14,839 nucleotides of DNA from JBEBBU01 sp041158225 (GCA_041158225.1 JBEBBU010000160.1:1-14839), one strand, 5' to 3'; shown: positions 7,616 to 14,550, counted from the first letter of the stretch. Notes: generated by a model not told the origin, from the sequence alone. Translations and numbers: made by a program.

Positions 7616-8270
7616 GGTGCCTGTCTCCCCCAGTACTGAAATTGCGTCGCAGCACGGCATAAACCAGAGGCAACAGTGACACGATGATGATGCCAATGAC
7701 GACCAGACTGAAGTTGTCCCTTACCAGTGGCAGATTCCCGAAAAAATGACCCGCTACCACCAGCAGGCAGACCCATAGCAGGCCGCCTGCAATATTGAAA
7801 GACAGGAAGGTGGGGTAATGCATACGCCCGGTACCGGCAAGAAATGGCGCAAAAGTACGTATCAGGGGAATAAAGCGTGCAATGATGATGGTCATCGTCC
7901 CGTAGTGACGGAAGTAATCCTCGGTCCTGGCGATCTGTTGCCTTGACACCCAGCGCATACGTGCGGGATCCTCCAGCCAGTGCCCAAGGTGGCGGCCTAC
8001 GCTGTAGTTCAGTGTATCGCCAAGAATGGCAGCAGCGATGAGCAGGGGCAGCAGTACTTCAAGTTGCAGGCCGCCTGTCATGCCGGTGATCGCGCCCGCA
8101 GCAAAAAGCAGGGAGTCTCCTGGCAGGAAGGGCAGCACCACCAGTCCGGTTTCCGCGAATATGATGAGAAACAGTACGCCATAGGTGTAGTAACCGTACT
8201 GGCTGACCATCTCGGGGAGATGTTTGTTCAGATGCATGACAAGATCGAATGCCTGCATGAGCAGATTCAT
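7608..8270 (-). CDS. DedA family membrane protein (VTT domain)
   Basis: A 220-residue protein, the same size as E. coli YqjA and DedA. The signatures are E40 in AETGLVVLPFLPGD with D52, then GDTLNYSVGRHLG at 84-96, ARFIPLIRTFAPFLAG at 131-146 with R132 and R138, and FNIAGGLLW. E40, D52, R132 and R138 match the acidic and basic residues required for function in YqjA. DedA-family proteins support envelope integrity and proton-motive force, and some members flip undecaprenyl phosphate back to the cytoplasmic face. It is the first gene of the minus-strand unit and overlaps uppP, which suits a carrier-recycling role; that specific activity is inference. The start at 8270 has no clear Shine-Dalgarno sequence, and Met5 at 8258 is an alternative. 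The promoter probably lies in the intergenic palindrome at 8309-8327. Confidence 0.92.
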   Translation of the reverse strand: MNLLMQAFDLVMHLNKHLPEMVSQYGYYTYGVLFLIIFAETGLVVLPFLPGDSLLFAAGAITGMTGGLQLEVLLPLLIAAAILGDTLNYSVGRHLGHWLEDPARMRWVSRQQIARTEDYFRHYGTMTIIIARFIPLIRTFAPFLAGTGRMHYPTFLSFNIAGGLLWVCLLVVAGHFFGNLPLVRDNFSLVVIGIIIVSLLPLVYAVLRRNFSTGGDRHHA

Positions 8271-8308
8271 AGGGATTGACTCTCGGCAGATGTGTCTGGT
8301 TAAAGTGT

Positions 8309-8327
8309 GATATTATATCATAATATC
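8309..8327. promoter_or_regulatory. Perfect 8-3-8 inverted repeat between divergent dedA and tonB, Fur-type operator candidate
   Basis: GATATTAT and ATAATATC flank ATC, a perfect inverted repeat of 19 bases. The outer hexamers GATATT and AATATC each differ by one base from the GATAAT/ATTATC ends of the E. coli Fur box, but the centre does not match, and the overall identity is about 10 of 19. The minus strand carries an extended -10 sequence TGATATAAT (8312-8320) inside the repeat, pointing at dedA 42 bases away. The plus strand contains CATAAT (8319-8324) as a weaker -10 toward tonB. A regulator bound here would cover both promoters. Iron control is expected for tonB-exbBD, so Fur is the first candidate; AT-rich promoter sequence without a regulator is the alternative. 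Confidence 0.5.
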
Positions 8328-8350
8328 GGCTATTTCCCGCTGCTTACATT

Positions 8351-9076
8351 ATGTCAGGCTTTAACCTGAATCCACCACAACACCTGCGTATGCTTTACGC
8401 CCTGATTCCGGTTGCCATGCTGCATGTCTGGCTGTGGGCTTACTGGCACCGCCAGCCAGAGACTGTGCCTCCCCAGGCAGAACCGGTCGCGGCCATTGAG
8501 ATCAGTATTGCCATGTCTGCGCCAGCCAGCAGGCCCGAGACAGCCGCGCCTGCCATCAGGACGCCTGAACCTGTCATCAGGCCCCGGCAGGAAAAAATAC
8601 CCGAAGAAAAAAAGCAAAAGCCCAAGCCCAAGGCCATACCCAAACCTGCCCAGGCAACTGAACCTGACCAGAAAGTCAGCGAGATGCGGGAAAAGAGCGC
8701 AAAGACTGAGGCCAGTAACACCTCATCTACAACTGAGGCCTCCCAGGCAGCAGCGCCCAGTCCGGCGCCGGTCAGTCCGGCTCCAGTTGCTGCGACGCAG
8801 CCCAGCTTTCATGCAGCTTACCTGCATAATCCGCCACCAGTCTATCCTCCCATGGCGCGCAGTCGTGGCTGGGAGGGACGAGTGATCGTCAAGGTGCTGG
8901 TGTCTGCAGAAGGCCATGCCAGTGAAGTCCACATCGAGCAGTCCAGCGAGCATGACAGCCTGGATGAGGCTGCGCTGGAGGCCATCAGGCAATGGCATTT
9001 TGTCCCTGCCACCCGCGTCGGCAAACCAGTCCAGGCCTGGGTACTGGTGCCGATGGATTTCAGGCTTTCCCGATAA
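8351..9076 (+). CDS. tonB: TonB energy-transducing periplasmic protein
   Basis: A 241-residue protein with the three-part TonB layout. Residues 15-32 form an uncleaved N-terminal membrane anchor containing a histidine (H25). Residues 35-150 are rich in Pro, Ala, Glu and Lys, with KKQKPKPKAIPKP at about 87-99, and would span the periplasm. Residues 153-241 are the C-terminal domain, with PPPVYPPMARSRGWEGRV, then ASEVHIEQSS, LDEAALEAIRQWHFVPA and a final VLVPMDFRL strand. It couples the proton gradient gathered by ExbB-ExbD to TonB-dependent outer-membrane receptors for siderophores, haem or vitamin B12. No good ribosome binding site precedes the ATG at 8351; Met14 at 8390 would still leave an intact anchor. 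exbB follows after 25 bases. Confidence 0.93.
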   Translation: MSGFNLNPPQHLRMLYALIPVAMLHVWLWAYWHRQPETVPPQAEPVAAIEISIAMSAPASRPETAAPAIRTPEPVIRPRQEKIPEEKKQKPKPKAIPKPAQATEPDQKVSEMREKSAKTEASNTSSTTEASQAAAPSPAPVSPAPVAATQPSFHAAYLHNPPPVYPPMARSRGWEGRVIVKVLVSAEGHASEVHIEQSSEHDSLDEAALEAIRQWHFVPATRVGKPVQAWVLVPMDFRLSR

Positions 9077-9101
9077 CTGAGTATTTTTCCGGATATTTTC
9101 A

Positions 9102-9701
9102 ATGATGCAAACTGATGCGACACAACTGATCGTTCATGCCACCCTTTGGGTGCTACTGCTTTTTTCCGTACTGACCTGGTCGCTGATCGTGTACAAGACC
9201 GTTCAGCTGCTGCTGGGCCGCTGGCGTGACCAGCATTTTGCCTTGAGTTTCTGGGCTGGTAATGCCAGCCATGCTCCGGAACAGGCTTGTGTCATGCAAA
9301 GACTGCATCAGGTCGCTTCCTCATTTCAGGGAAAACCCATGCCTCCTGGCATGACGCTGGAAAAACGCATGCGTGACCAGTTGCGTATCGAGTTTGACCA
9401 TCTGGAAACCGGCCTGACGCTGCTGGCGGGTATCGGAACCACCTCACCTTTTGTCGGGCTGTTTGGCACGGTCTGGGGCATCAAGCGCGCACTGCAGGAT
9501 ATCAGCCAGAGTGGCAAGGCCAGTCTGGACGTGGTGGCAGGCCCTATTGGTGAGGCTCTGATTGCCACGGCAGTTGGCATTGCCGTGGCTGTGCCTGCGG
9601 TACTGGCCTACAATTTTCTTACCCGTATGGTCAGAAAACGCAAACAGACACTGGAGACTTTCTCCAATGATGTACTGGATGCATTTTCTGCTCAGAACTG
9701 A
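9102..9701 (+). CDS. exbB: ExbB proton-channel subunit of the TonB complex (MotA/TolQ/ExbB family)
   Basis: A 199-residue inner-membrane protein with three membrane segments at about residues 13-32, 107-127 and 150-171. The second contains the family hallmark LLAGIGTTSPFVGLFGTVWGI and the third IGEALIATAVGIAVAVPAVLAYN. It forms the pentameric ring that, with ExbD, carries protons and drives TonB. It lacks the N-terminal extension of E. coli ExbB (244 residues), so length alone resembles TolQ. Its place between tonB and exbD, with no tolA or tolB nearby, supports the ExbB assignment. Two adjacent ATG codons (9102 and 9105) could start translation, preceded by a GGA-type weak ribosome binding site. 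exbD begins 11 bases after the stop. Confidence 0.92.
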   Translation: MMQTDATQLIVHATLWVLLLFSVLTWSLIVYKTVQLLLGRWRDQHFALSFWAGNASHAPEQACVMQRLHQVASSFQGKPMPPGMTLEKRMRDQLRIEFDHLETGLTLLAGIGTTSPFVGLFGTVWGIKRALQDISQSGKASLDVVAGPIGEALIATAVGIAVAVPAVLAYNFLTRMVRKRKQTLETFSNDVLDAFSAQN

Positions 9702-9712
9702 GGATTAAGGTC

Positions 9713-10123
9713 ATGGCCATTCATCTCAGCGATGACGACAATGAACTGATGAGTGAGATCAATGTGACACCACTGGTGGATGTCATGCTGGTGCTGGTGG
9801 TCGTGTTTCTGGTGACGGCACCACTGCTGACCCAGACCATTCCGGTCAACCTGCCGAAGGCAGCGCAGACGGCAGCGCCGGCCCCCAGCGATCCGGTCAA
9901 TCTCGGCATCAGTGCAGATGGTAGTCTGCACTATAACGATGAAGCCGTAGGTGATATCGCTGCACTGGAAAGCCGCATGAAAACGGCTATCAGCCAGGAT
10001 GCTGAAACCGCTTTTGTGGTGCATGCTGACCAGTCGGTGCAGTATCAGCATGTTGCCAGACTGCTGGCATCAGCCCACCGTTCCGGCGTCCATCGACTCT
10101 CTCTGGCTACACTCGCAGAATGA
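9713..10123 (+). CDS. exbD: ExbD subunit of the TonB complex
   Basis: A 136-residue protein, close to E. coli ExbD (141). A short cytoplasmic N-terminus is followed by a single membrane segment at about residues 21-40, INVTPLVDVMLVLVVVFLV, with the conserved proton-carrying aspartate at D23 (D25 in E. coli). The rest is a periplasmic domain ending HRSGVHRLSLAT, the usual 'a..aG...v.l.t' close of ExbD/TolR proteins. An AAGG-containing ribosome binding site precedes the ATG. It ends the tonB-exbB-exbD operon and meets a convergent gene 14 bases later, with no recognisable terminator hairpin between them. Confidence 0.93.
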   Translation: MAIHLSDDDNELMSEINVTPLVDVMLVLVVVFLVTAPLLTQTIPVNLPKAAQTAAPAPSDPVNLGISADGSLHYNDEAVGDIAALESRMKTAISQDAETAFVVHADQSVQYQHVARLLASAHRSGVHRLSLATLAE

Positions 10124-10137
10124 TCCTTGCGTCCGGT

Positions 10138-10638
10138 TCAGCCCAGCAGCACCTGCCGTGCAAGATTGATACGGGAAGCAAGGTAATGGCTGCCCCCACG
10201 ATCAGGGTGGACTTTCTGCATCAGACGGCGGTGTGCCTGAATGATATCGTCTTCCTGTGCATCGGCATTCAGCCCCAGCACCTCCAGCGCCTCCTCGCGT
10301 GTCATGCCCGTCTTGCCTGATGCCCCCGCCCTGTCCTGATGCTGGTGATGGGTATGATGCTGCCGTCGGTGCTGCAGCCAGTGCTGATAGACGGCGAGCA
10401 GTTTCATCAGCACCGGCATCAGCCGGGCTACAGCAGCCGCCATGGCTGCCATGAGCGGAAATACCCATGAAAGCTTGCCAGTCAGGCCAAGCAGCAGCAG
10501 GACAGTGGCCACCAGCAGCCACAGGCTGCGCTGGGAGGGGTGTATCCTGCGCATGACCGTGTCCGCATGTCTGGAAAAAAAATAGAGGGCAGCGCCGACC
10601 AGCAGTGTCAGCAGGATTATTTGCATAAAACCTACCAT
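10138..10638 (-). CDS. Membrane-anchored J-domain protein with His-rich linker
   Basis: A 166-residue protein. Hydrophobic segments at about residues 5-20, 38-58 and 60-82 anchor it in the membrane. A histidine-rich linker at 86-100 has seven His in fifteen residues. A C-terminal J domain begins at MTREEALEVLGL (112-123) and carries the essential HPD motif at 144-146 in QKVHPDRGGS, then YLASRINLARQVLL. The compact C-terminal J domain resembles Tim14/Pam18-like proteins rather than DnaJ or DjlA, so it would recruit and stimulate DnaK (Hsp70) at the membrane. The partner substrate is unknown. Met at 10638 is taken as start; Met5 at 10626, preceded by GGTAGG, is plausible. A T8 run on the coding strand encodes part of the first segment. 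The gene converges on exbD and diverges from the small membrane protein gene. Confidence 0.85.
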   Translation of the reverse strand: MVGFMQIILLTLLVGAALYFFSRHADTVMRRIHPSQRSLWLLVATVLLLLGLTGKLSWVFPLMAAMAAAVARLMPVLMKLLAVYQHWLQHRRQHHTHHQHQDRAGASGKTGMTREEALEVLGLNADAQEDDIIQAHRRLMQKVHPDRGGSHYLASRINLARQVLLG

Positions 10639-10755
10639 GCAGTTGCAACCTTTTTACATTACGATAGTCTACTCTCGTAGGCCAATCAGCTGAAACCGGT
10701 CTTTGGTCCGGTCTTGCTGCTCGCTATTCTGTTCACTCTTAAAAGGAGGTCAACC
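10639..10755. other. Divergent intergenic region with direct repeat
   Basis: This 117-base gap separates the J-domain gene (minus) from the small membrane protein gene (plus). CCGGTCTT occurs twice, at 10696-10703 and 10708-10715, a direct repeat with a 12-base period that also forms a weak ACCGG/CCGGT hairpin. CTACTCTCGTAG (10670-10681) is a short 4-base-arm inverted repeat. No convincing -35/-10 pair could be fixed by eye for either direction. Confidence 0.35.
10743..10750 (+). promoter_or_regulatory. Near-perfect Shine-Dalgarno sequence
   Basis: AAGGAGGT lies 5 bases before the ATG at 10756, nearly the full complement of the 16S rRNA 3' end. It is much stronger than the sites of other genes in the window. 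It fixes the start of the following gene at 10756 in place of upstream in-frame codons, and suggests efficient translation. Confidence 0.85.
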
Positions 10756-11178
10756 ATGTCTGAAAATAATAATTCTGAAAACGCTGCCCAGGGTCTGGTG
10801 AACACGCTCAAGAATAACCCCAAGGCTGCTTATGCGATTGGTGGTGCGGCGGTCATCGTAGCCCTTGCTGTTGGTATTGGTGGTGGATCTGGCGCAAGAG
10901 TGGATGTGAAGAACAATGTGAGTGTAGGGCAGACCGTCAATCTGAAAAATCCCAATATCGGTGATTCCCAGCTGACGGTATCGCCAGGAATGATCGGTGT
11001 GGCCACTTCAGCCGAAGAAGAAGAACAGAAAGTGTGCTTTGCCAAGCCCAATACCCAGGCGGTAGTGGAAGAAGAGCAGGTAGTAGGATCGCTTCCCTTC
11101 GTTAAGGTTCGTGTCACTGACGGTGATTGTGCCGGCAAAAGCGGCTGGACCTCCAAGATCAACGTCAGCGCCCGCTGA
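10756..11178 (+). CDS. Small membrane-anchored protein with SH3-like extracytoplasmic part, function unknown
   Basis: A 140-residue protein I do not recognise with certainty. A polar Asn/Glu-rich N-terminus (1-22) precedes one hydrophobic segment of about 23-44, ending in a glycine-rich IGGGSG. There is no lipobox or clear cleavage site, so it is probably an N-in, C-out anchor. The remaining roughly 95 residues are soluble and beta-rich (VKNNVSVGQTVNLKN, then PGMIGVAT). The C-terminal pattern, in which 'SLPFVKVRVTDGDCAGKSGWTSKINV' type segments place a Gly-x-x-Gly-Trp near the end, recalls bacterial SH3-like domains. Two cysteines, one in the KVCFAKP segment and one in GDCAGKSG, could pair outside the cytoplasm. 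An acidic EEEE patch lies between. Translation should be efficient given its ribosome binding site. The SH3 reading is inference. Confidence 0.7.
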   Translation: MSENNNSENAAQGLVNTLKNNPKAAYAIGGAAVIVALAVGIGGGSGARVDVKNNVSVGQTVNLKNPNIGDSQLTVSPGMIGVATSAEEEEQKVCFAKPNTQAVVEEEQVVGSLPFVKVRVTDGDCAGKSGWTSKINVSAR

Positions 11179-11248
11179 TCACCATCTAGGAATTCGGGTG
11201 TGCCTGTAGCAGAATGTGGGGTATCAACTCACAGGCAGGCCACCTCAG

Positions 11249-11641
11249 ATGCAAGCAGTCAATCACCCGGTTCACCAACTTCTGGCACGCGTCAGGGCAG
11301 GTGAACCTGTCGAATTTTCTGACACCATGGACGCTATCCAGGCGTGCTATGTCTACACGCCATCAGCTTTTTCGGTAGGACAGGGGGCAGATACTGTTGC
11401 CAGTGCTGCGGGCAGTAATGAAGGCTCATGCAGGATACTGGCATTGGCCCGGATACATGGCTTATCCAGAGATGAAACCCTGGCACTGTTTGGCCGCTAC
11501 TATCGGGAAGACGTCCTGCAACATCCCGAAGGTAACGACCACGCCAATATCCGCCGTTTCATGCGTTATGGCCCTGACAGTGTCAGCTTTGAACGGATGC
11601 CACTCGAACCGAAACAGGAGGATCAGCAGCATGGCCAGTGA
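11249..11641 (+). CDS. HopJ-family protein
   Basis: A 130-residue protein matching the family named after the Pseudomonas syringae type III effector HopJ: EFSDTMDAIQACYVYTPSAF near the N-terminus, AGSNEGSCRILALARIHGLS in the middle, and then ALFGRYYREDVLQHPEGNDHANIRRFM. Most members are chromosomal proteins of 110-115 residues in free-living gammaproteobacteria with no type III system, so an effector role is not implied; the biochemical function is unknown. The chosen ATG at 11249 has an AGG 9 bases upstream. An upstream GTG at 11216 would add 11 residues unlike the family. It starts 70 bases after the small membrane protein gene and overlaps copA by 11 bases, so it is probably translated together with the copper pump. 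Confidence 0.82.
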   Translation: MQAVNHPVHQLLARVRAGEPVEFSDTMDAIQACYVYTPSAFSVGQGADTVASAAGSNEGSCRILALARIHGLSRDETLALFGRYYREDVLQHPEGNDHANIRRFMRYGPDSVSFERMPLEPKQEDQQHGQ

Positions 11642-13850
11642 TTCCCAGGATATCCATCTCTCCATAGGCGGCATGCGCTGTGCGGGCTGTGTTGATGCAG
11701 TGGAAACAGCGTTGCGCAATGTGCCTGGCGTCACAGAGGCGGTGGTCAATTTCGCTGATCATAGCGCACGTGTCAAAGGCCAGTTCAACACCGAGGTGCT
11801 GCTTGGATCACTGGCTGATGCAGGTTATGAATCGGCGCTGCAGGCTCAGGTTGAAGATCCTGAATCCATCGAAAAGGAAGAAAGGCTGCTGTATCGGCGC
11901 TATCTGCAGAAATCCGCGCTGGCTGGTGCCTTGGGTATCCCGCTGATGATCACCGAACATCTGGGCTGGCTGCCCATGCTGGGTACATTGCAGGGTACGC
12001 ATTTCTGGACAGTAATTTCGGCGCTGACGCTGGTCATCCTGTATCTGAGCGGTAGGGGCTATTACCTTGGCGCCATCCAGTCCCTTTACCAGCGTCAGGC
12101 CAATATGGATACGCTGATTGCTCTGGGTACAGGATCGGCCTGGATTTATTCCACCATCGCCATTGATTATGCCAATCTGCTGCCAGGACATGTGCAGCAC
12201 GCCTATTTTGAATCCTCGGTGGTCATCCTGGCGTTCATCAATCTGGGTTCGGCACTGGAAATCAATGCCAGAGGCCGTACCTCGGCCGCCATCCGTGCGC
12301 TGATGGGGCTGCAACCGCGTCAGGCCATCGTCATTCGTGATGGTATTGAACGCACCATACCCATTGCCGAAGTCGGGCTGGATGATATCATCCGTGTGCG
12401 TCCCGGTGAAAAGATTCCGGTTGATGGTGTCGTGGTGGAAGGAACATCCACTGTCGATGAGTCCATGCTGACGGGTGAACCCATGCCTGTCGTCAAATCA
12501 CCTGGCGAACGGGTCGTCTCCGGCACGCTGAACCAGCAGGGCGCTTTGCTGTTCAAGGCTACCCATATTGGTCAGCAGACGGTACTGGCGCAGATTATTG
12601 CCTGTGTGCGTAATGCCCAGGGTACCAAACCCGACATTGGCCGTCTGGTGGATCGTATTGCGGCCATCTTTGTACCCGTTGTGGTGGGCATTGCCATGCT
12701 GACTTTCATGACATGGTGGCTATTCGGGCCCGAACCCAGTCTGGGATATGCTTTCGTTACCGCCATGACGGTGCTGGTGATTGCCTGTCCCTGTGCGCTG
12801 GGGCTGGCAACGCCCATCTCCATCATGGTGGGGGTTGGCAAGGCTGCGCAACAGGGCATTCTCATCCGCAAAGGCGATGCCCTGCAGACAGCCGGGCTTC
12901 TGACCTGCATGGTCGTTGACAAGACAGGCACGCTGACGGAAGGACGGCCTTCGATTGTGGCGGTTGAAACAGCGCAGGGTGCTGCCGAGGATGAAGTCAT
13001 CCGTCTTGCTGCCAGCCTGGAAGCAGCTTCAGAACACCCCCTGGCCCATGCGGTAGTCAAGCTGGCTGCCGAGCGCAATATCCGTCTGGCGGCAGCCAGT
13101 GACTTTAGTGCCCGACCTGGTTATGGGGTCATGGCTGCTGTTGAAGGCCAGCGTATCATCATTGGCAATAGTGCCATGATGCAGAGCGAAAATGTTGACA
13201 TGGCGATCTGGGCGCAGCGGCTTGCTGACTGCGCATCACAGGCGCGCACACCTCTGCTGGTCGCAAGGGGAGGCGTCATGCTGGGCATGCTGCAGGCGGA
13301 AGATCCCATCAAGCAGGATTCAGCGGCAGCGATCGCTGCACTCAATGCTCAGGGCATACGCGTCATCATGCTCACCGGTGATCATGAAGCCACTGCCAGG
13401 GCAGTCGCTGCCAGAGTCGGCATTTCCGAGTTCCGTGCCCATGTGTTGCCACAGGACAAGGCTGCCGTCGTCGCTGAACTGCAGGCGCAGGGAGAAAAGG
13501 TCGGCATGGTGGGAGATGGTATCAATGACGCCCCAGCACTGGCGCAGGCCAATGTCGGTTTTGCCATCGGCACGGGTACCGACATCGCTATTGAAAGTGC
13601 TGATATTGTCATCATGTCGGGGTCGCTCACCAAGTTGGCGGAGTCGGTGCGTGTTTCCAGGCTGACCCTGCGCAATATCGAGCATAATCTGGTGGGGGCT
13701 TCGCTCTACAATATCATCAGTATCCCGGTCGCTGCAGGCCTGCTCTATCCTTTCTATGGCCTGTTGCTGAACCCCATGATTGCTGGTGCTGCCATGGCGA
13801 TGTCTTCGCTGACTGTCGTCGCCAATGCCAATCGTCTGCGCTGGCAGTAA
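11631..13850 (+). CDS. copA: Cu(+)-exporting P1B-type ATPase
   Basis: A 739-residue ATP-driven pump that exports monovalent copper from the cytoplasm. One N-terminal heavy-metal-binding domain carries GMRCAGC (residues 14-20). The transport-site CPC is at 386-388 in VIACPCALGLATP. The phosphorylation motif DKTGTLT starts at D430, the nucleotide-domain SEHPLA has H469, and the hinge GDGINDAP is at 628-635. The last two membrane helices hold YN (693-694) and M-x2-SS (M722, S725, S726), the combination that defines Cu+ (P1B-1) specificity rather than zinc or cobalt. The E1-E2 actuator loop TGEPMPV is also present. The ATG at 11631 has a GGAGG-type ribosome binding site and is the last start before the metal-binding domain; open frame further upstream lies over hopJ. 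No CueR-type promoter palindrome is visible before the gene. An FMN reductase-like gene follows after 46 bases. Confidence 0.95.
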   Translation: MASDSQDIHLSIGGMRCAGCVDAVETALRNVPGVTEAVVNFADHSARVKGQFNTEVLLGSLADAGYESALQAQVEDPESIEKEERLLYRRYLQKSALAGALGIPLMITEHLGWLPMLGTLQGTHFWTVISALTLVILYLSGRGYYLGAIQSLYQRQANMDTLIALGTGSAWIYSTIAIDYANLLPGHVQHAYFESSVVILAFINLGSALEINARGRTSAAIRALMGLQPRQAIVIRDGIERTIPIAEVGLDDIIRVRPGEKIPVDGVVVEGTSTVDESMLTGEPMPVVKSPGERVVSGTLNQQGALLFKATHIGQQTVLAQIIACVRNAQGTKPDIGRLVDRIAAIFVPVVVGIAMLTFMTWWLFGPEPSLGYAFVTAMTVLVIACPCALGLATPISIMVGVGKAAQQGILIRKGDALQTAGLLTCMVVDKTGTLTEGRPSIVAVETAQGAAEDEVIRLAASLEAASEHPLAHAVVKLAAERNIRLAAASDFSARPGYGVMAAVEGQRIIIGNSAMMQSENVDMAIWAQRLADCASQARTPLLVARGGVMLGMLQAEDPIKQDSAAAIAALNAQGIRVIMLTGDHEATARAVAARVGISEFRAHVLPQDKAAVVAELQAQGEKVGMVGDGINDAPALAQANVGFAIGTGTDIAIESADIVIMSGSLTKLAESVRVSRLTLRNIEHNLVGASLYNIISIPVAAGLLYPFYGLLLNPMIAGAAMAMSSLTVVANANRLRWQ

Positions 13851-13896
13851 TCCCACCACAGTCTTTTGTCTGGTTCACAGCACTCAGAGGTATATC

Positions 13897-14505
13897 ATGA
13901 AAATCGGTATCATCGTAGGCAGCATGCGCAGTCCTGGCAACAGTGCCAAAATCGGACATTACATCAGTGAGCGCCTGCCACAACTGCAGGAAGACACGAC
14001 CACCTGGACACTTGATCTTGGCGCCCATCCGCTGCCCCTCTGGGATGAATCGGTATGGAGCGGTGCCGAACACTGGAAAACCGTGCTGAAACCACTCGGC
14101 GAAGCACTGGTCGCCTGTGATGGATTTGTAGTGCTGGCACCTGAATATGCCGGCATGGTGCCGCCTGCGCTGAAGAACTTTTTCCTGCTGGCAGACAAGA
14201 AGCACCTTGGCCATAAGCCTGGGCTGATTGTGGCAGTCTCTTCAGGTCGTGGCGGCAGTTATCCTGTGGCAGAACTGCGTTCTTCCAGTTACAAGAACAA
14301 CCGCCTGAACTGGATTCCTGACCATGTGATCGTGCGCGATGCCGATCATGTGCTTAATGGCGAGATGCCGGAAAATGATGGCGATACCTTTATCCGTGGC
14401 CAGATCGACTACAGCCTGCGCATGCTGCTTGAATATGCCCGTGCCCTGCAGTCTGTGCGTGCCAGCGGTGTCATCGACTACAAGACCTATCCCAACGGGA
14501 TGTAA
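13897..14505 (+). CDS. NADPH-dependent FMN reductase-like flavoprotein
   Basis: A 202-residue protein with a flavodoxin-like fold. The phosphate-binding loop is GSMRSPGNSAK at residues 8-18. PEYAGMVPPALKNF corresponds to the second FMN-contacting loop (PEYN-S-P-LKN in homologues), and SSGRGGSYPVAELRS is the third. Family members (ArsH, ChrR, YieF, SsuE relatives) use NAD(P)H to reduce FMN, quinones or metal ions such as chromate. The usual N in PEYN is A here, and a long C-terminal part (residues 135-202) extends past the core, so the substrate is not predictable. An AGAGG ribosome binding site precedes the ATG. It follows copA in the same direction after 46 bases with no hairpin between, so it may be read with the copper pump; an oxidative-stress or metal-stress role is inference. 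Confidence 0.82.
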   Translation: MKIGIIVGSMRSPGNSAKIGHYISERLPQLQEDTTTWTLDLGAHPLPLWDESVWSGAEHWKTVLKPLGEALVACDGFVVLAPEYAGMVPPALKNFFLLADKKHLGHKPGLIVAVSSGRGGSYPVAELRSSSYKNNRLNWIPDHVIVRDADHVLNGEMPENDGDTFIRGQIDYSLRMLLEYARALQSVRASGVIDYKTYPNGM

Positions 14506-14550
14506 TGCTTCTTGAAAGTCGTCTTTTAATCATGAAACATGGAGTGAGAA

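Noticed and set aside
10124..10137. Bidirectional terminator between exbD and the J-domain gene
   Set aside because: The 14-base gap contains no hairpin and no T or A tract.
11201..11237. Inverted repeat TGCCTGT/ACAGGCA before hopJ as a terminator
   Set aside because: The stem is only 7 base pairs with a 23-base loop and no T run follows, so it is unlikely to terminate transcription.
11397..11630. Upstream in-frame extension of copA
   Set aside because: It lies entirely over hopJ, has no heavy-metal-domain similarity, and the ATG at 11631 has its own ribosome binding site directly before the metal-binding domain.
11249..11641. Evidence for a type III secretion system
   Set aside because: HopJ homology alone does not imply secretion: most family members are in genomes with no such system, and no secretion, chaperone or regulator genes are nearby.
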